Assembly (NCBI GenBank): GCA_933228895.1
Contig: OW121854.1
Span: forward strand, 6,761,131-6,825,130
Origin: Platycnemis pennipes
Lineage: Eukaryota > Arthropoda > Insecta > Odonata > Platycnemididae
Direction of reading: 5' to 3'
Length of the DNA stretch: 64,000 bases
A program made the position numbers and the translations under genes. The notes beneath the pieces were generated by a model, which was not told the DNA's origin, did not search any database, and worked only from the letters and a program-made list of their open reading frames with translations. Each line of letters opens with the position of its first letter. The stretch's first letter is position 1. Shown piece by piece: positions 45,525 through 54,270 of this stretch.

Positions 45525-47475
45525 CTATTCATTGCTACTTTCCGATAGGACATATTTACCGTTATTCGTATCTCTTATTGTGCGAGGGAAAAAGGACATT
45601 TTGAATCGGTCAGTTCGGCAATCAATTTCTCTAACTTTATGATTATGGTCCAGTCTGCCATAGTAAGTTGGGGTTCGTAAAATATTTTTAACATCATCAC
45701 TGAAAATATTGCCTTGGAATTTGTGGAAGAGATTAAGTCTAAATTTCAACCTGCGACCTGACAATGATTCCCATTTCAATTCATTTAATAGACTGGTTAC
45801 GCTAATATAATTATCGTATCGTCCCTTTACAAATCTTGCCGATCTTCGCTGCACACGTTCAAGTTCATTACTTAGACCGATTTCGTAGGGATCCCATACA
45901 CTGGCAGCATATTCCAAATGAGGTCTAATAAGGGAAAAGTAGCTGATTTCTCGTACATGATCGTCACATTTACCCAATACTCTTTTAATGAAACCCAGTT
46001 TGCGATTCGCTTGACCCGTTATTTCACGAATGTGTTTACCCCAGGAAATATCATTTGTCAGTCTTATTCCAAGATATTTAATGGATTCCACGTTTGTTAA
46101 TTCATTATTACTTATTTTGTAAGTGGTAGGAGGAGAGCTATTCTTTTTCCAAAAATTCATTACAAGACATTTATTAAAGTTTAATTCTAACTGCCATGTA
46201 TCACACCAAGTTTCAATTGCTTGTAGGTCAATATTTAAATATTCTTTATCGTTCGGGCATAGAATTTCCCTGTACACTACTGCGTCATCGGCAAATAGAC
46301 GAAGCTTACTTTTTACCACCTTTTTGATATCATAAATATACAAAAGGAATAGGAGTGGACCTATCACACTACCTTGTGGGACACCCGAAGTGACTTTAAT
46401 TGCCGGTGAGGAAACACCGTCCAAAACAACCATTTGAACCCGATCATGCAGAAAATCATTACTCCATGATATAATGTTACTGTCTAACCCATAAGATTTT
46501 AACTTCAAAATTAGTTTGCTGTGAGAAACCTTGTCAAAAGCCTTCTTGAAGTCGAGAAAAATAGCATCCACTGGAATATTATTTTCGCCAGAAACTAAAA
46601 TATCGTGGGAAAAGAGAGCAAGTTGGGTTTCACACGATCTGCTCTTTCGGAAGCCATGCTGGACATTGGACAATAAATTCTGGCTATCTAGGTGTCCCAT
46701 GACTGAACTGACAATTATATGTTCTAGGACCTTGCATGAAATGGATGTGAGGGATATAGGTCTGTAATTAGATGGCTGCTCCCTATCATCACTTTTAAAA
46801 ATGGGTGTTACATCGGCTGCTTTCCAGTCCATCGGTACGACGTGTTCGGTCAGGGATTTATTAAATACTATTTCAAGGTAGGGGGAAATTTCGGATGCTA
46901 ACTCTCTATATACGCGGGAGGGAATTTGATCAGGGCCAGGAGATTTGTTGGGGCTTATATCTTTAAGTAATTTTTCAATACCATTACAGGAAATGTCAAT
47001 TGGTTTCATCAACCGCTGAAAGAGGTCAGGTAACACGACAGTTGAATCCCCGGAAGGTGGGTTAAAAACGGTTTGGAAGAAGGAATTTAGCAAGCTAACT
47101 TTGTCGAGTGTGTTTGTGGTCATTTCACCTCTATCATTTTTAAGTGAATGGACGGCAGACTTATGGCCTTGCACTTCCCTTACGTACGACCAGAAGACTT
47201 TTGGATTTTCTTTCAATTGTTCCCCAAGTGTTTTTCTTTTGAATTCTGCAAATGCATTACTAAGGGCTGTCTTTGCAGTGGATTTTGAAATTTTATAATT
47301 TTCAATAATTACATTACGCTCATCAGTGGGCATATGTTTACTAATTCTTTTCATTTTAGCATGACATATTCGCTGCCGTCTCAGGGATTTTCTCACTTCG
47401 GCATTGTACCACCTTGGTTCAGTGCTTTCTTTTTTGAATTTACTAGGGATAAATCTGTTGATCCCAGAGCGCATG
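45525..47475 (-). CDS. LINE ORF2, reverse transcriptase part (separated from EN by insertion)
   Basis: This is an uninterrupted frame of about 650 codons. RT blocks in order are NKSPGPDQIPSRVYRELA (about residue 175), WKAADVTPIFKSDDREQPSN and YRPISLTS, QHGFRKSRSCETQLALF, DAIFLDFKKAFDKVSHSKLI (first catalytic D), TSGVPQGSVIGPLLFLLYI, LRLFADDAVVY (catalytic DD), NFNKCLVMNF and VESIKYLGIRLTNDISWGKH. The tail has YFSLIRPHLEYAASVWDPYE and RFVKGRYDNY. The enzyme would copy LINE RNA at the nicked target. The apparent start ATG (MRSGINRFIP) is not a natural start. It lies at the edge of the inserted transposon, and the frame belongs to the endonuclease frame ending near 50133. The catalytic residues look intact. 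Confidence 0.93.
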
Positions 47476-47710
47476 ATCCCTGATGAAAATGAAGTGTATT
47501 GTTCTGGTTAAGGGAGTGTACGCGAAATGTAAAGCGAGTGTATGGGGAGTGCACAACCTCCCGCCGTACACCCCGTTGCGAGGGAGTGTACGCCTGAGAG
47601 TGTATGCGGAGGTTGTAGTGCACCTTCCAATACACTTCGTCTCGGGATACACTTCATGAACACTTCCTTGTGAAGGAGGAAGTGCTATTGAAGTGTTACT
47701 CCACAGCTTC

Positions 47711-48536
47711 CAATACATTTCCCTTCGCGTACACTTCCTGCCCCCTTCGTCCAGAACAAGGGAATGTACGGGAAGGTGTCTCATATCCTTCGTGGACACT
47801 TCCCTTCGCGTACACTTCCTGCCCCCTTCGTCCAGATCAAGGGAATGTACGGGAAGGTGTCTTGTATCCTTTTTGGACACTTCCCTTCGCGTACACTTCC
47901 TGCCCCCTTCGTCCAGATCAAGGGAATGTACGGGAAGGTGTCTCGCATCCTTCGTGGACACTTCCCTTCGCGTACACTTCCTGCCCCCTTCGTCCAGATC
48001 AAGGGAATGTACGGGAAGGTGTCTTGTATCCTTCGTGGACACTTCCCTTCGCGTACACTTCCTGCCCCCTTCGTCCAGATCAAGGGAATGTACGGGAAGG
48101 TGTCTCGCATCCTTCGTGGACACTTCCCTTCGCGTACACTTCCTGCCCCCTTCGTCCAGAACAAGGGAATGTACGGGAAGGTGTCTTGTATCCTTCGTGG
48201 ACACTTCCCTTCGCGTACACTTCCTGCCCCCTTCATCCAGATCAAGGGAATGTACGGGAAGGTGTCTCGCATCCTTCGTGGACACTTCCCTTCGCGTACA
48301 CTTCCTGCCCCCTCCGTCCAGATCAAGGGAATGTACGGGAAGGTGTCTCGCATCCTTCGTGGACACTTCCCTTCGCGTACACTTCCTGCCCCCTTCGTCC
48401 AGATCAAGTGAATGTACGGGAAGGTGTCTCGTATCCTTCGTGGACACTTCCCTTCGCGTACACTTCCTGCCCCCTTCGTCCAGATCAAGGGAATGTACGG
48501 GAAGGTGTCTCGCATCCTTCATGGACACTTCCCTCA
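47711..48536. repeat. Ten-copy 81-bp tandem array
   Basis: The anchor word cagatcaagggaatgtacgg recurs exactly every 81 bp at 47752, 47833, 47914, 47995, 48076, 48157, 48238, 48319, 48400 and 48481. Units differ at only a few positions (aac/atc, tct/ttg). Each contains gtacacttcc and gacacttccc, inverted forms of the GAAGTGTA present in the element's TIR. Because 81 is divisible by 3, several frames stay open on both strands (up to 364 codons). I regard those frames as a by-product, not genes. Confidence 0.95.
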
Positions 48537-48944
48537 TTCTTGTCCGTCCTGTAACATTGTATCGTTCCCGAATGAAATTTAGTAGTGGCGGTGGAGCATT
48601 CGCTCGTTACTTTCGTACATCCTCTAATCTCACCCCTACAACAATGTCCCTACAATGTCCTACAACCCCTATTCTGTCGCCTGACTGCCTTGCTACATTA
48701 CCTCCATGGTCAACCAATGCAGTATGTATGTACGAGGTATTGGTTCCTTCCAACAGTCGACTCCACTACATTGTTGTGTAAGATGTTACAAAGCTGCTAG
48801 TCAGAAATTGTCGATTTGCGCCTGGATATCAGATGGCACGGCCGACGCACCGCACTCATCTATACGCTCGCTTTCGAAGCACATGAGTTTTTGGATACGC
48901 GTGCCCTCAACTCCCTGCGAATTATTGTTAATAATTTAAAGTGA

Positions 48945-49563
48945 ACATGTCCAGCCAGAACGTTGCACAAATAAACGAGCCCAGCAAGGATGTGGTACAT
49001 ACCGACAAATGGTTTGCGAAAATTAAGTGGGCAGGTTCAAACGAAACGGAAAACGTCCCTGTTCGTGACATAAGACGCTTCAAGCCGGAGCATCTTAATG
49101 ACTTCGAGCGTAAGAAGTGGTACCGAGTGAAAGGAACTGCCAAGTATTGGGACGATGGCAAGAAGCACTCCAGCTACGCTCTCATCGGTTCCATTGCAGG
49201 TAAAATGTTGCTGTAAATCCTCTTAACTACTAAAACGTTGGTACTTATTTAAGGGAAGAAAGCCGGTATAAATCTAAAAAAATTCAATGCTGTGTTTTAA
49301 TGAAAAAATAATCTGTGTTCTTTTCTGAAGCCTGGCTCTTGAAGTGTGGAGTACACAACATAGAAGAAGTAGCCGGATCAAAAGCGCAACAGAAAAAACA
49401 TGTAATGCAATGTAAGTGAATAATTATGTGATGTAAGTGGTGATGTTCCAGTTAAACTTTGATCTTCTTCCTAACTGATGTGCATCTCCCTTTGTTTCAG
49501 ATTGTTGAGCCCACAAGAGGAAACATTTCTGGAGATGTAACTGTAGATAGCACTCTAGAGTGC
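48945..49563 (+). CDS. Small three-exon gene inside the transposon, BEND5-N-terminus-like
   Basis: Exon 1 starts at the ATG in gtgaacatgtccagcc (about 48945) and reads MSSQNVAQINEPSKDVVHTD, then KWFAKIKWAGSNETENVPVR and DIRRFKPEHLNDFERKKWYR. It continues to YWDDGKKHSSYALIGSIA and a donor GCAG/GTAAAA near 49200. Exon 2 begins after ttctgaag (about 49331) with WLLKCGVHNIEEVAGSKAQQ and ends at a donor cat/gtaatg near 49401. Exon 3 follows tgtttcag (49500) and stays open as IVEPTRGNISGDVTVDSTLE until a stop at about 49573. Phases match at both junctions. The F--IKW-----VPVRDIR-F-P---NDF---K-Y-V pattern resembles the N-terminal part of BEN-domain protein BEND5, from memory. No BEN domain, transposase or nuclease motif is seen. 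It may be a captured host fragment or an unknown accessory protein. Confidence 0.5.
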
Positions 49564-49573
49564 TATCTACAGT
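49540..49573. repeat. 34-bp perfect palindrome at the end of exon 3
   Basis: The left half ACTGTAGATAGCACTCT is followed directly by its exact reverse complement, with the centre between 49556 and 49557. It overlaps the last codons and stop of the predicted third exon. It could be a strong RNA hairpin or a protein-binding site. Confidence 0.95.
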
Positions 49574-49694
49574 GAATCTTTCTTTTTTTCCTGAAAATGT
49601 TTTGTACTTTTATGGTTTATTTGCATTATGAGAAATACATCTAATGCAGAGATTACCATAAATGCATATTTTTTGGAAAAAAACTATATTGTAA

Positions 49695-49990
49695 TACATA
49701 CACTCCGTTCCCCTAGCAAACACTCGGAATACACCCCTTCGCATACACCCCATTCACCTAGCAAACACTCGGAATACACCCCTTCCCATACACCCCAGTC
49801 CCCTAGAAGACACTCGCCATACACCCCTTCCCATACACCCCGTTCCCCTAGTAAACACTCGGAATACATCCCTTCGCATACACCCCGTTCCCCTAGCAAA
49901 AATTCGCCATACACCCCTTCCCATACACCCCGTTCCTCGTGCAAACACTCCGCATACACTCCCCTTCGCATACACTTGGCATACATTTCG
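49695..49990. repeat. 45-bp tandem array near the right end of the transposon
   Basis: About six imperfect units follow the pattern aacactcggaatacacccct, tcccatacaccccgttcccc and tagca. The array then decays into gcatacacttggcatacatt-type repeats up to about 50070. The 169-codon plus-strand frame across it is a by-product of the repeat. Confidence 0.9.
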
Positions 49991-50132
49991 CGTACACCCC
50001 CCCGCGTACACTTCGTGTTCTCTCAGGCGTTTACTTTTGCACTTCCCATACACCCCGAAGTACATGCTAAAGTCCTATGCTGTGATAAACACTTCGTGCA
50101 CACTTCCTATACACTTCATTTTCATCAGGGAT

Positions 50133-51134
50133 ATTAATGAACGACTTCCATGAATCGTTTGTACATACCTTTATGGAAGACTTTTTGAAATCCGATAAGG
50201 AATCTCTTAAATAAATTTTAAAGTTAGCAAAGTCTGCTCTTTTAAAAATGTAAATCTTTCTTTTTTGTTTAAAATTTTTATCTAAAGATAGCGAGAGTTT
50301 TGCAGTTATAACTCTGTGGTCACTGATTCCATCAACCGTGTCAATCATTGTCACATGTTGTGGGATATTGGTTGCCAGTAAATCAAGAGTGTTGTCCCCT
50401 CTATTAGGTGCTGTAGCTAATTGTGTCAGGGAGTTATTGGAGAACACATCTAATAGAGTCTCACAGATGTCTTTGTCCCTTCCTCCAGCTTTGAAGCAGT
50501 ATGTTCTCCAGTCTATTGATGGTGCATTGAAATCTCCACCTATTATTATATTACGTTCGCTGTTACGGGACGTTATTGTATTTATCTGGTTTCCCAGTTC
50601 TAATAATGACTCAACATCAGTGTTTGGGGGCCTATAGAATGCGCAGACAGATATTGATCTGGATTTAGGGCATGTTAATGAACACCAAACACATTCTAAG
50701 GGGTTGTCGGGAAATATAACTGCTTTGCTAATGATTGAGTTCTTGACTGCAATGAAAACACCAACACCTGCTCTGTTATGTCTATCTTTTCTATATATTT
50801 TAAAAGATTTGGGGAATATTTCTGAATCAGAAATGTCATCCGTCAGCCAACTTTCAGTTCCTATAATTACATCTGCATCAGTAGTATGAATAAGGTGATG
50901 GAACTCAGGTATCTTGTTTTTAAGACTTCGGCAATTAACTACCGCAACGGAAATATTTTCACCTCGACTATTATTAAGGCTACAAGGGAGAGCTGTAGTC
51001 ATATCTGAAGTATTTTGAGGTTCAATTCTGCTTTCATGAAAGTTAGCCGATAAAGCGACTGGCAACGAGAAGTTATTTACCCCACTACATGACCTACTCT
51101 CTACCCTACCATCTACCCTAAAAAAGGCCTGCAA
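50133..51134 (-). CDS. LINE ORF2, apurinic-like endonuclease part
   Basis: Exonuclease-endonuclease-phosphatase domain of a CR1/L2-type LINE. Motifs are ISVAVVNCRSLKNKIPEF (catalytic N), DVIIGTESWLTDDI (catalytic E), RHNRAGVGVFIAVKN, CAFYRPPNTD, IIIGGDFNAPSIDW (D and N), GDNTLDLLATN and SDHRVITAKL (catalytic D-H pair). All active-site residues appear present. The enzyme would nick target DNA to prime reverse transcription. The frame opens at a TTG at 51134. The first ATG in frame is about 44 codons later, just before the domain, and the frame overlaps ORF1. At 50132 it runs into the inserted transposon and adds about 20 foreign residues before a stop at 50067. Confidence 0.92.
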
Positions 51135-52078
51135 TGATCTAATATCCTATCCGCCACGCGTTTGGCGGCGTCCGGAGTGTAATGAACTCCAGAGCGGTTT
51201 AAAGGGTGTCTACACGACCGAAGCGACGGCTGAAGGTCAACGAAGGAGGCTCCAATGTCCTTACAGAAACGGCGTAGCCTCTGATTTATGTCTACCACTC
51301 GACGCCAAATCAGAGGTCCACGATCGATCCTCGGGACCAGACTACAAATCGAAAGCGCCAGTTCAACGCCCGCGACTTCACTTACCCGCTTCACCTCAGA
51401 GTTCAATTCCTTAAAGGAATGCAGAATCTCCTCGGGTCTGCGGTCGGTGGCATCGTTGACGCCTACGTGGGCCACGACCTGCAGCCTAGAGCACTTCGTG
51501 CCCGCAACCGCCGCTCCCATCGCCTTCGTCACCTGAGGAATACCGCCACTGGGGATGCACCAAGACGTTAAGCCCTGGCTAACACCCTCGCGGTCTGCCC
51601 TTCTCCGCAAAGGAGCCATCACACGCCGAACGTTACTACTCCCTATCACTAGCATCCCCCCCTTCCCACTCTGACGGCTTCTCCTCGGTAGAGCTCTCGG
51701 AGTAGCGACGGGGCCAGCTGCAGGAATCTCGGCGACATCCATAGGAAGCGCCTGAAACCTATTTGAGACGGGGAGAGGAGTTGCCTCTGCAAACTCCGCT
51801 CCGCGCCGCAGCCTTACACCTCCGCTACTCAGAGTAACTACCCTCCACTCATCGGGCTTAGGGGCTGGCGCTACCTCTTCACTGAGCGGTGTAGTGACGG
51901 TTGGATCCTCACTAATGAGTCCACCCGAAACTCCAGCACTCTCGGAGACAGACACCCTCCCTTCTACCTTCGACCGGAGCTCCGACACGATTCTCTCCAA
52001 CTCGGCGATACGGGCCCTTAGAGCCGCGCATTCGCCTGAATTATCGAGCGTCACGACAGAAGACCGGTTCAAAGCCAT
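51113..52078 (-). CDS. LINE ORF1, coiled-coil plus SGNH/esterase-like protein
   Basis: 321 codons from the ATG at 52078 (an upstream GTG at 52087 is also in frame). The N-terminal part has a leucine/isoleucine heptad segment, CAALRARIAELERIVSELRS, likely a coiled coil for multimerisation. A low-complexity linker follows. The C-terminal half resembles the SGNH-hydrolase-type ORF1 of CR1/L2 LINEs: MLVIGSSNVRRVM (block I, nucleophile Ser), VVAHVGVNDATDR (block III, GxND) and HPLNRSGVHYTPDAAKRVAD (block V, His). The usual Asp two residues before GVH is replaced by Ser (RSGVH), so catalysis is uncertain. In this clade ORF1 is thought to bind RNA or help particle assembly. It ends TTTTTTAGGGTAG, overlapping ORF2 by 22 bp. 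Confidence 0.85.
   Translation of the reverse strand: MALNRSSVVTLDNSGECAALRARIAELERIVSELRSKVEGRVSVSESAGVSGGLISEDPTVTTPLSEEVAPAPKPDEWRVVTLSSGGVRLRRGAEFAEATPLPVSNRFQALPMDVAEIPAAGPVATPRALPRRSRQSGKGGMLVIGSSNVRRVMAPLRRRADREGVSQGLTSWCIPSGGIPQVTKAMGAAVAGTKCSRLQVVAHVGVNDATDRRPEEILHSFKELNSEVKRVSEVAGVELALSICSLVPRIDRGPLIWRRVVDINQRLRRFCKDIGASFVDLQPSLRSCRHPLNRSGVHYTPDAAKRVADRILDHCRPFLG
51119..51125 (-). promoter_or_regulatory. Candidate -1 frameshift slippery heptamer
   Basis: On the LINE strand the ORF1 codons are CCT TTT TTA GGG TAG, which contains T TTT TTA in the phase required for a -1 slip. A slip here continues as AGG GTA GAT, exactly the ORF2 frame. The overlap downstream is short. I did not find a proven stimulatory pseudoknot by eye. 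Confidence 0.5.
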
Positions 52079-52650
52079 CCTAATCACGCTTTCCCCGAAA
52101 ACTAAGCTATGTAAAGACTATATAGTATAAATTACAACCACTAAGCTATGGATGAACTACGTTGGAAGCAGTACTATTCGATTATAAATAAACTTCAGAT
52201 ATATTAATACAAGGAACAGAAAGTACCTAGATTCTTTACACAATTCAGTACACACTAAGAAATGCCTACAATAGAACTCTAAAGGACTCAGCAATAAGAT
52301 TTAAAAATCAATAATCACCAGCACGTAGGCACTTAACTAATTGCCCTAGCAACAACAGGAGGTAGGATAAGACTTACACGGGTGAGTGGTTTGCGCAGGA
52401 AGGGCTCTCGACGGGGAGTCGGTTAGGGGATTGTTTCACGGCTGGGGGTCTGGACCTTGACAAGGTTAGCGATGGGAAGGGAAGGAATGTAGTGTTGTTG
52501 ACGTGAGTAATATAGGCTAGAAGGAAGAAGCAGCTAACTGACAAAACAACGGAGAGTAAGGCTCTAGTAGAGAGAAGAGTTAGGTTAATATGCAAGTAAT
52601 ACCTACTACCCAACTACCACTTCGATTAGAGTTAAAACTACTGTTAGGAT
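52079..52650 (-). promoter_or_regulatory. LINE 5' UTR, unique part
   Basis: Non-coding sequence between the ORF1 start and the tandem units. A short frame on the minus strand (52374-52613) has no known motif. Confidence 0.55.
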
Positions 52651-53120
52651 ATTAATATATTACGTATAACTTATGTAAATAATTAAAAGTTTAAACTACT
52701 TATAAATAAGAAAAAAACGCTAAAATAAACTACTTCGTATAAACGTAACCAACAAATAACAAACTTTAAATATATTTTACACGAAATATGACGATAACTA
52801 AATGATGAAAAATAAAAGCTCTACATAAAAAACTACTGAGACAGAAACTATAGAATATTAAGAAGTACGATGAAAGAGACAACTTATTAATATACTACGT
52901 TTAACTTACGTTAATACTTAAAAGGTTAAACTACTTAATAATAATAAGAAGAAACGCTAAAATAAACTATTTAGTAAAAATGTAACCAGCAAATAACTAA
53001 CTATAAATATATTCTACACGAAATATAAGATCACTAAATGATAAAGAAAAAGCTCTACATAAAACTACTGAGACCAACTACAGAATAATAAGAAGGACGG
53101 TGAAAGAGACAACTTATTAT
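52651..53120 (-). repeat. Two 235-bp tandem units at the LINE 5' end
   Basis: The units start at 52651 (attaatatattacgtataac) and 52886 (attaatatactacgtttaac) and stay collinear through acgaaatat, aaaagctctacataaaa and gaaagagacaacttatta. They differ by scattered substitutions and small indels. Their position upstream of ORF1 within the TACTACT-flanked element suggests promoter monomers, as known for some L1 and other LINEs. That function is an inference. Confidence 0.8.
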
Positions 53121-53171
53121 GGATGTAACAAAACAAGTGACGATCTCTAAATGTGCTAGATAAGTACTACT

Positions 53172-53276
53172 ACGTGCGGTGGCAGAAAATTTGTATTAAA
53201 ATTGTATTTGTAAAATATGTACATCAACCGCCACTTGAGAGACATGTGCAGGTCACTTAAAGTACCGTATCCTGTT
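53172..53276. other. Short unassigned flank of the LINE
   Basis: No recognisable feature. Confidence 0.5.
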
Positions 53277-53400
53277 TGTCAGATGGGACATTAAATCGTG
53301 GTACCCATTGGAACCCATTGAAGGAACTGATGACAGAGGTCTCTCCTGTATAATTGCTAACCCTGTAAAAGGCTACCTAAACCGAAGTATCCACTTATTA
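53277..53400 (+). mobile_element. SINE family S1 body fragment
   Basis: gtcagatgggacattaaatc and gtggtaccca correspond to the ggatgggacgttaagccgtg block of the S1 SINE at 33.2 and 34.7 kb. The tRNA-like head is missing and the rest is strongly diverged. Confidence 0.4.
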
Positions 53401-53419
53401 AAAATATCTTTAGTGATAA

Positions 53420-54270
53420 TATCTTCAACTACATAATATCCTGCAAGCCACCATAAAGGTGTACTGGGGGTGAATTCTCACCAAGCATGCACTACATATC
53501 ATGCATAAAATAGGATTAACATTTATATACTGTTCTAAAGTTCGCTATTTAAAAAAGATAAAAATACCAAGGCAAGCATGCAAAAACATGCTGCTAGTTG
53601 GGTTAGCTTCAAGTCCTTTTACCAACAAGCAGCTACCAATGTTATCCATTGATACACTCGTATTGGACATATTTACCACCATAATTTTACGAGAAAAGGA
53701 CATTTTAAATCTGTAAGTTCGGCAGTCAATTTCTCTAATTTTGTGTTTATGGCCTTGACTTCCATAGTAATTTGGGGTTCGCAAAATATTTTTAACATCA
53801 TCACTAAAAATATGGTCTTGGAATTTGTTTAAGAGATTAAGTCTAAATTTCAACCTTCGATCTGGCAATGATTCCCATTTTAATTCATTTAATAGACTGG
53901 TCACGATAATAAGGTTATTGTACCGTTCCTTTACAAATCTTGCCGATCTTCCATGGACGTGTTCCAAGTTCGTTATTTAGACCGATTTCGTAGGGATCCC
54001 ATACACTGGCAGCATATTTCAAAAGAGCTCTAACATGGGAAAAGTAGCTGATTTCTCGTACATGATCGCCACATTTATTCAATACTCTTTTGGTAAATCC
54101 CAGTCTACGATTAGCTTAACCCATTATTTCACGTGTGTGTTTACCCCAGGAAAGATCATGTGTCAGTCTTATTCCAAGATATTTAATGGATTCCATGTTT
54201 GTTAATTCATTATGACTTATTTTGTAAGTGTCCAGAGGAGAGCTATCCTTTTTCAAAAAATAATAAAATA
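53420..54270 (-). pseudogene. CR1/L2-type LINE, 5'-truncated copy
   Basis: The minus strand carries the RT C-terminal part: KKDSSPLDTYKISHNELTNM, ESIKYLGIRLTHDLSWGKHT, a stop, a decayed middle, then RSARFVKERYNNLIIVTSLL and SDDVKNILRTPNYYG. The 3' UTR and a worn 3' stem-loop follow (plus strand cctgcaagccaccataaagg). Stops and frameshifts are few, so it is younger than the 16.2-kb copy. The 5' truncation lies near 54270. Confidence 0.88.

Larger units (their letters stand above)
47478..50130 (+). mobile_element. TIR transposon inserted in LINE ORF2, with tandem arrays and a spliced gene
   Basis: The ends are 22-bp perfect inverted repeats beginning CCCTGATGAAAATGAAG (47478-47499 and 50109-50130). 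They are flanked by AT at 47476-47477 and 50131-50132. Deleting the element and one AT rejoins the LINE endonuclease and RT frames without a shift, which fixes the boundaries. The contents from left to right are GAGTGTATGGGG-type subterminal repeats, a ten-copy 81-bp array, a probable three-exon gene, a 34-bp palindrome and a 45-bp array. A 2-bp AT duplication is reported for few superfamilies (ISL2EU-type is one candidate). No transposase is recognisable, so it is probably non-autonomous. Confidence 0.85.
45288..53164 (-). mobile_element. Full-length CR1/L2-type LINE, interrupted by a DNA transposon
   Basis: Reading the minus strand: a 5' UTR with two 235-bp tandem units, ORF1 (coiled coil and SGNH-like), ORF2 endonuclease, ORF2 reverse transcriptase, a 3' UTR, the conserved 3' stem-loop and a (TGTAGA)n tail. 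A 7-bp direct repeat TACTACT flanks it at 45281-45287 and 53165-53171. This is a plausible target duplication, although the microsatellite end makes the boundary slightly ambiguous. Without the 2,653-bp passenger the element is about 5.2 kb, a normal size for the clade. All three coding parts are free of stops, so it inserted recently. The clade call rests on the esterase-type ORF1 and the EN-RT layout. Confidence 0.85.

Noticed and set aside
47443..48781. Long frames (294-364 codons) on both strands across the 81-bp array
   Set aside because: They arise because the repeat unit is divisible by 3 and lacks stops in several frames. They give 27-residue repeats without recognisable domains and overlap one another on opposite strands.
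49628..50137. 169-codon plus-strand frame and minus-strand counterparts over the 45-bp array
   Set aside because: Same cause: a 45-bp repeat without stops. The proline/serine/histidine-rich repeats have no known domain.
47461..50140. Possible 8-bp target duplication (P-element-like, as the end TGATGAAA recalls P elements)
   Set aside because: The 8 bp on the two sides do not match, whereas AT plus LINE frame repair gives a consistent answer. The similarity to P ends is short and could be chance.
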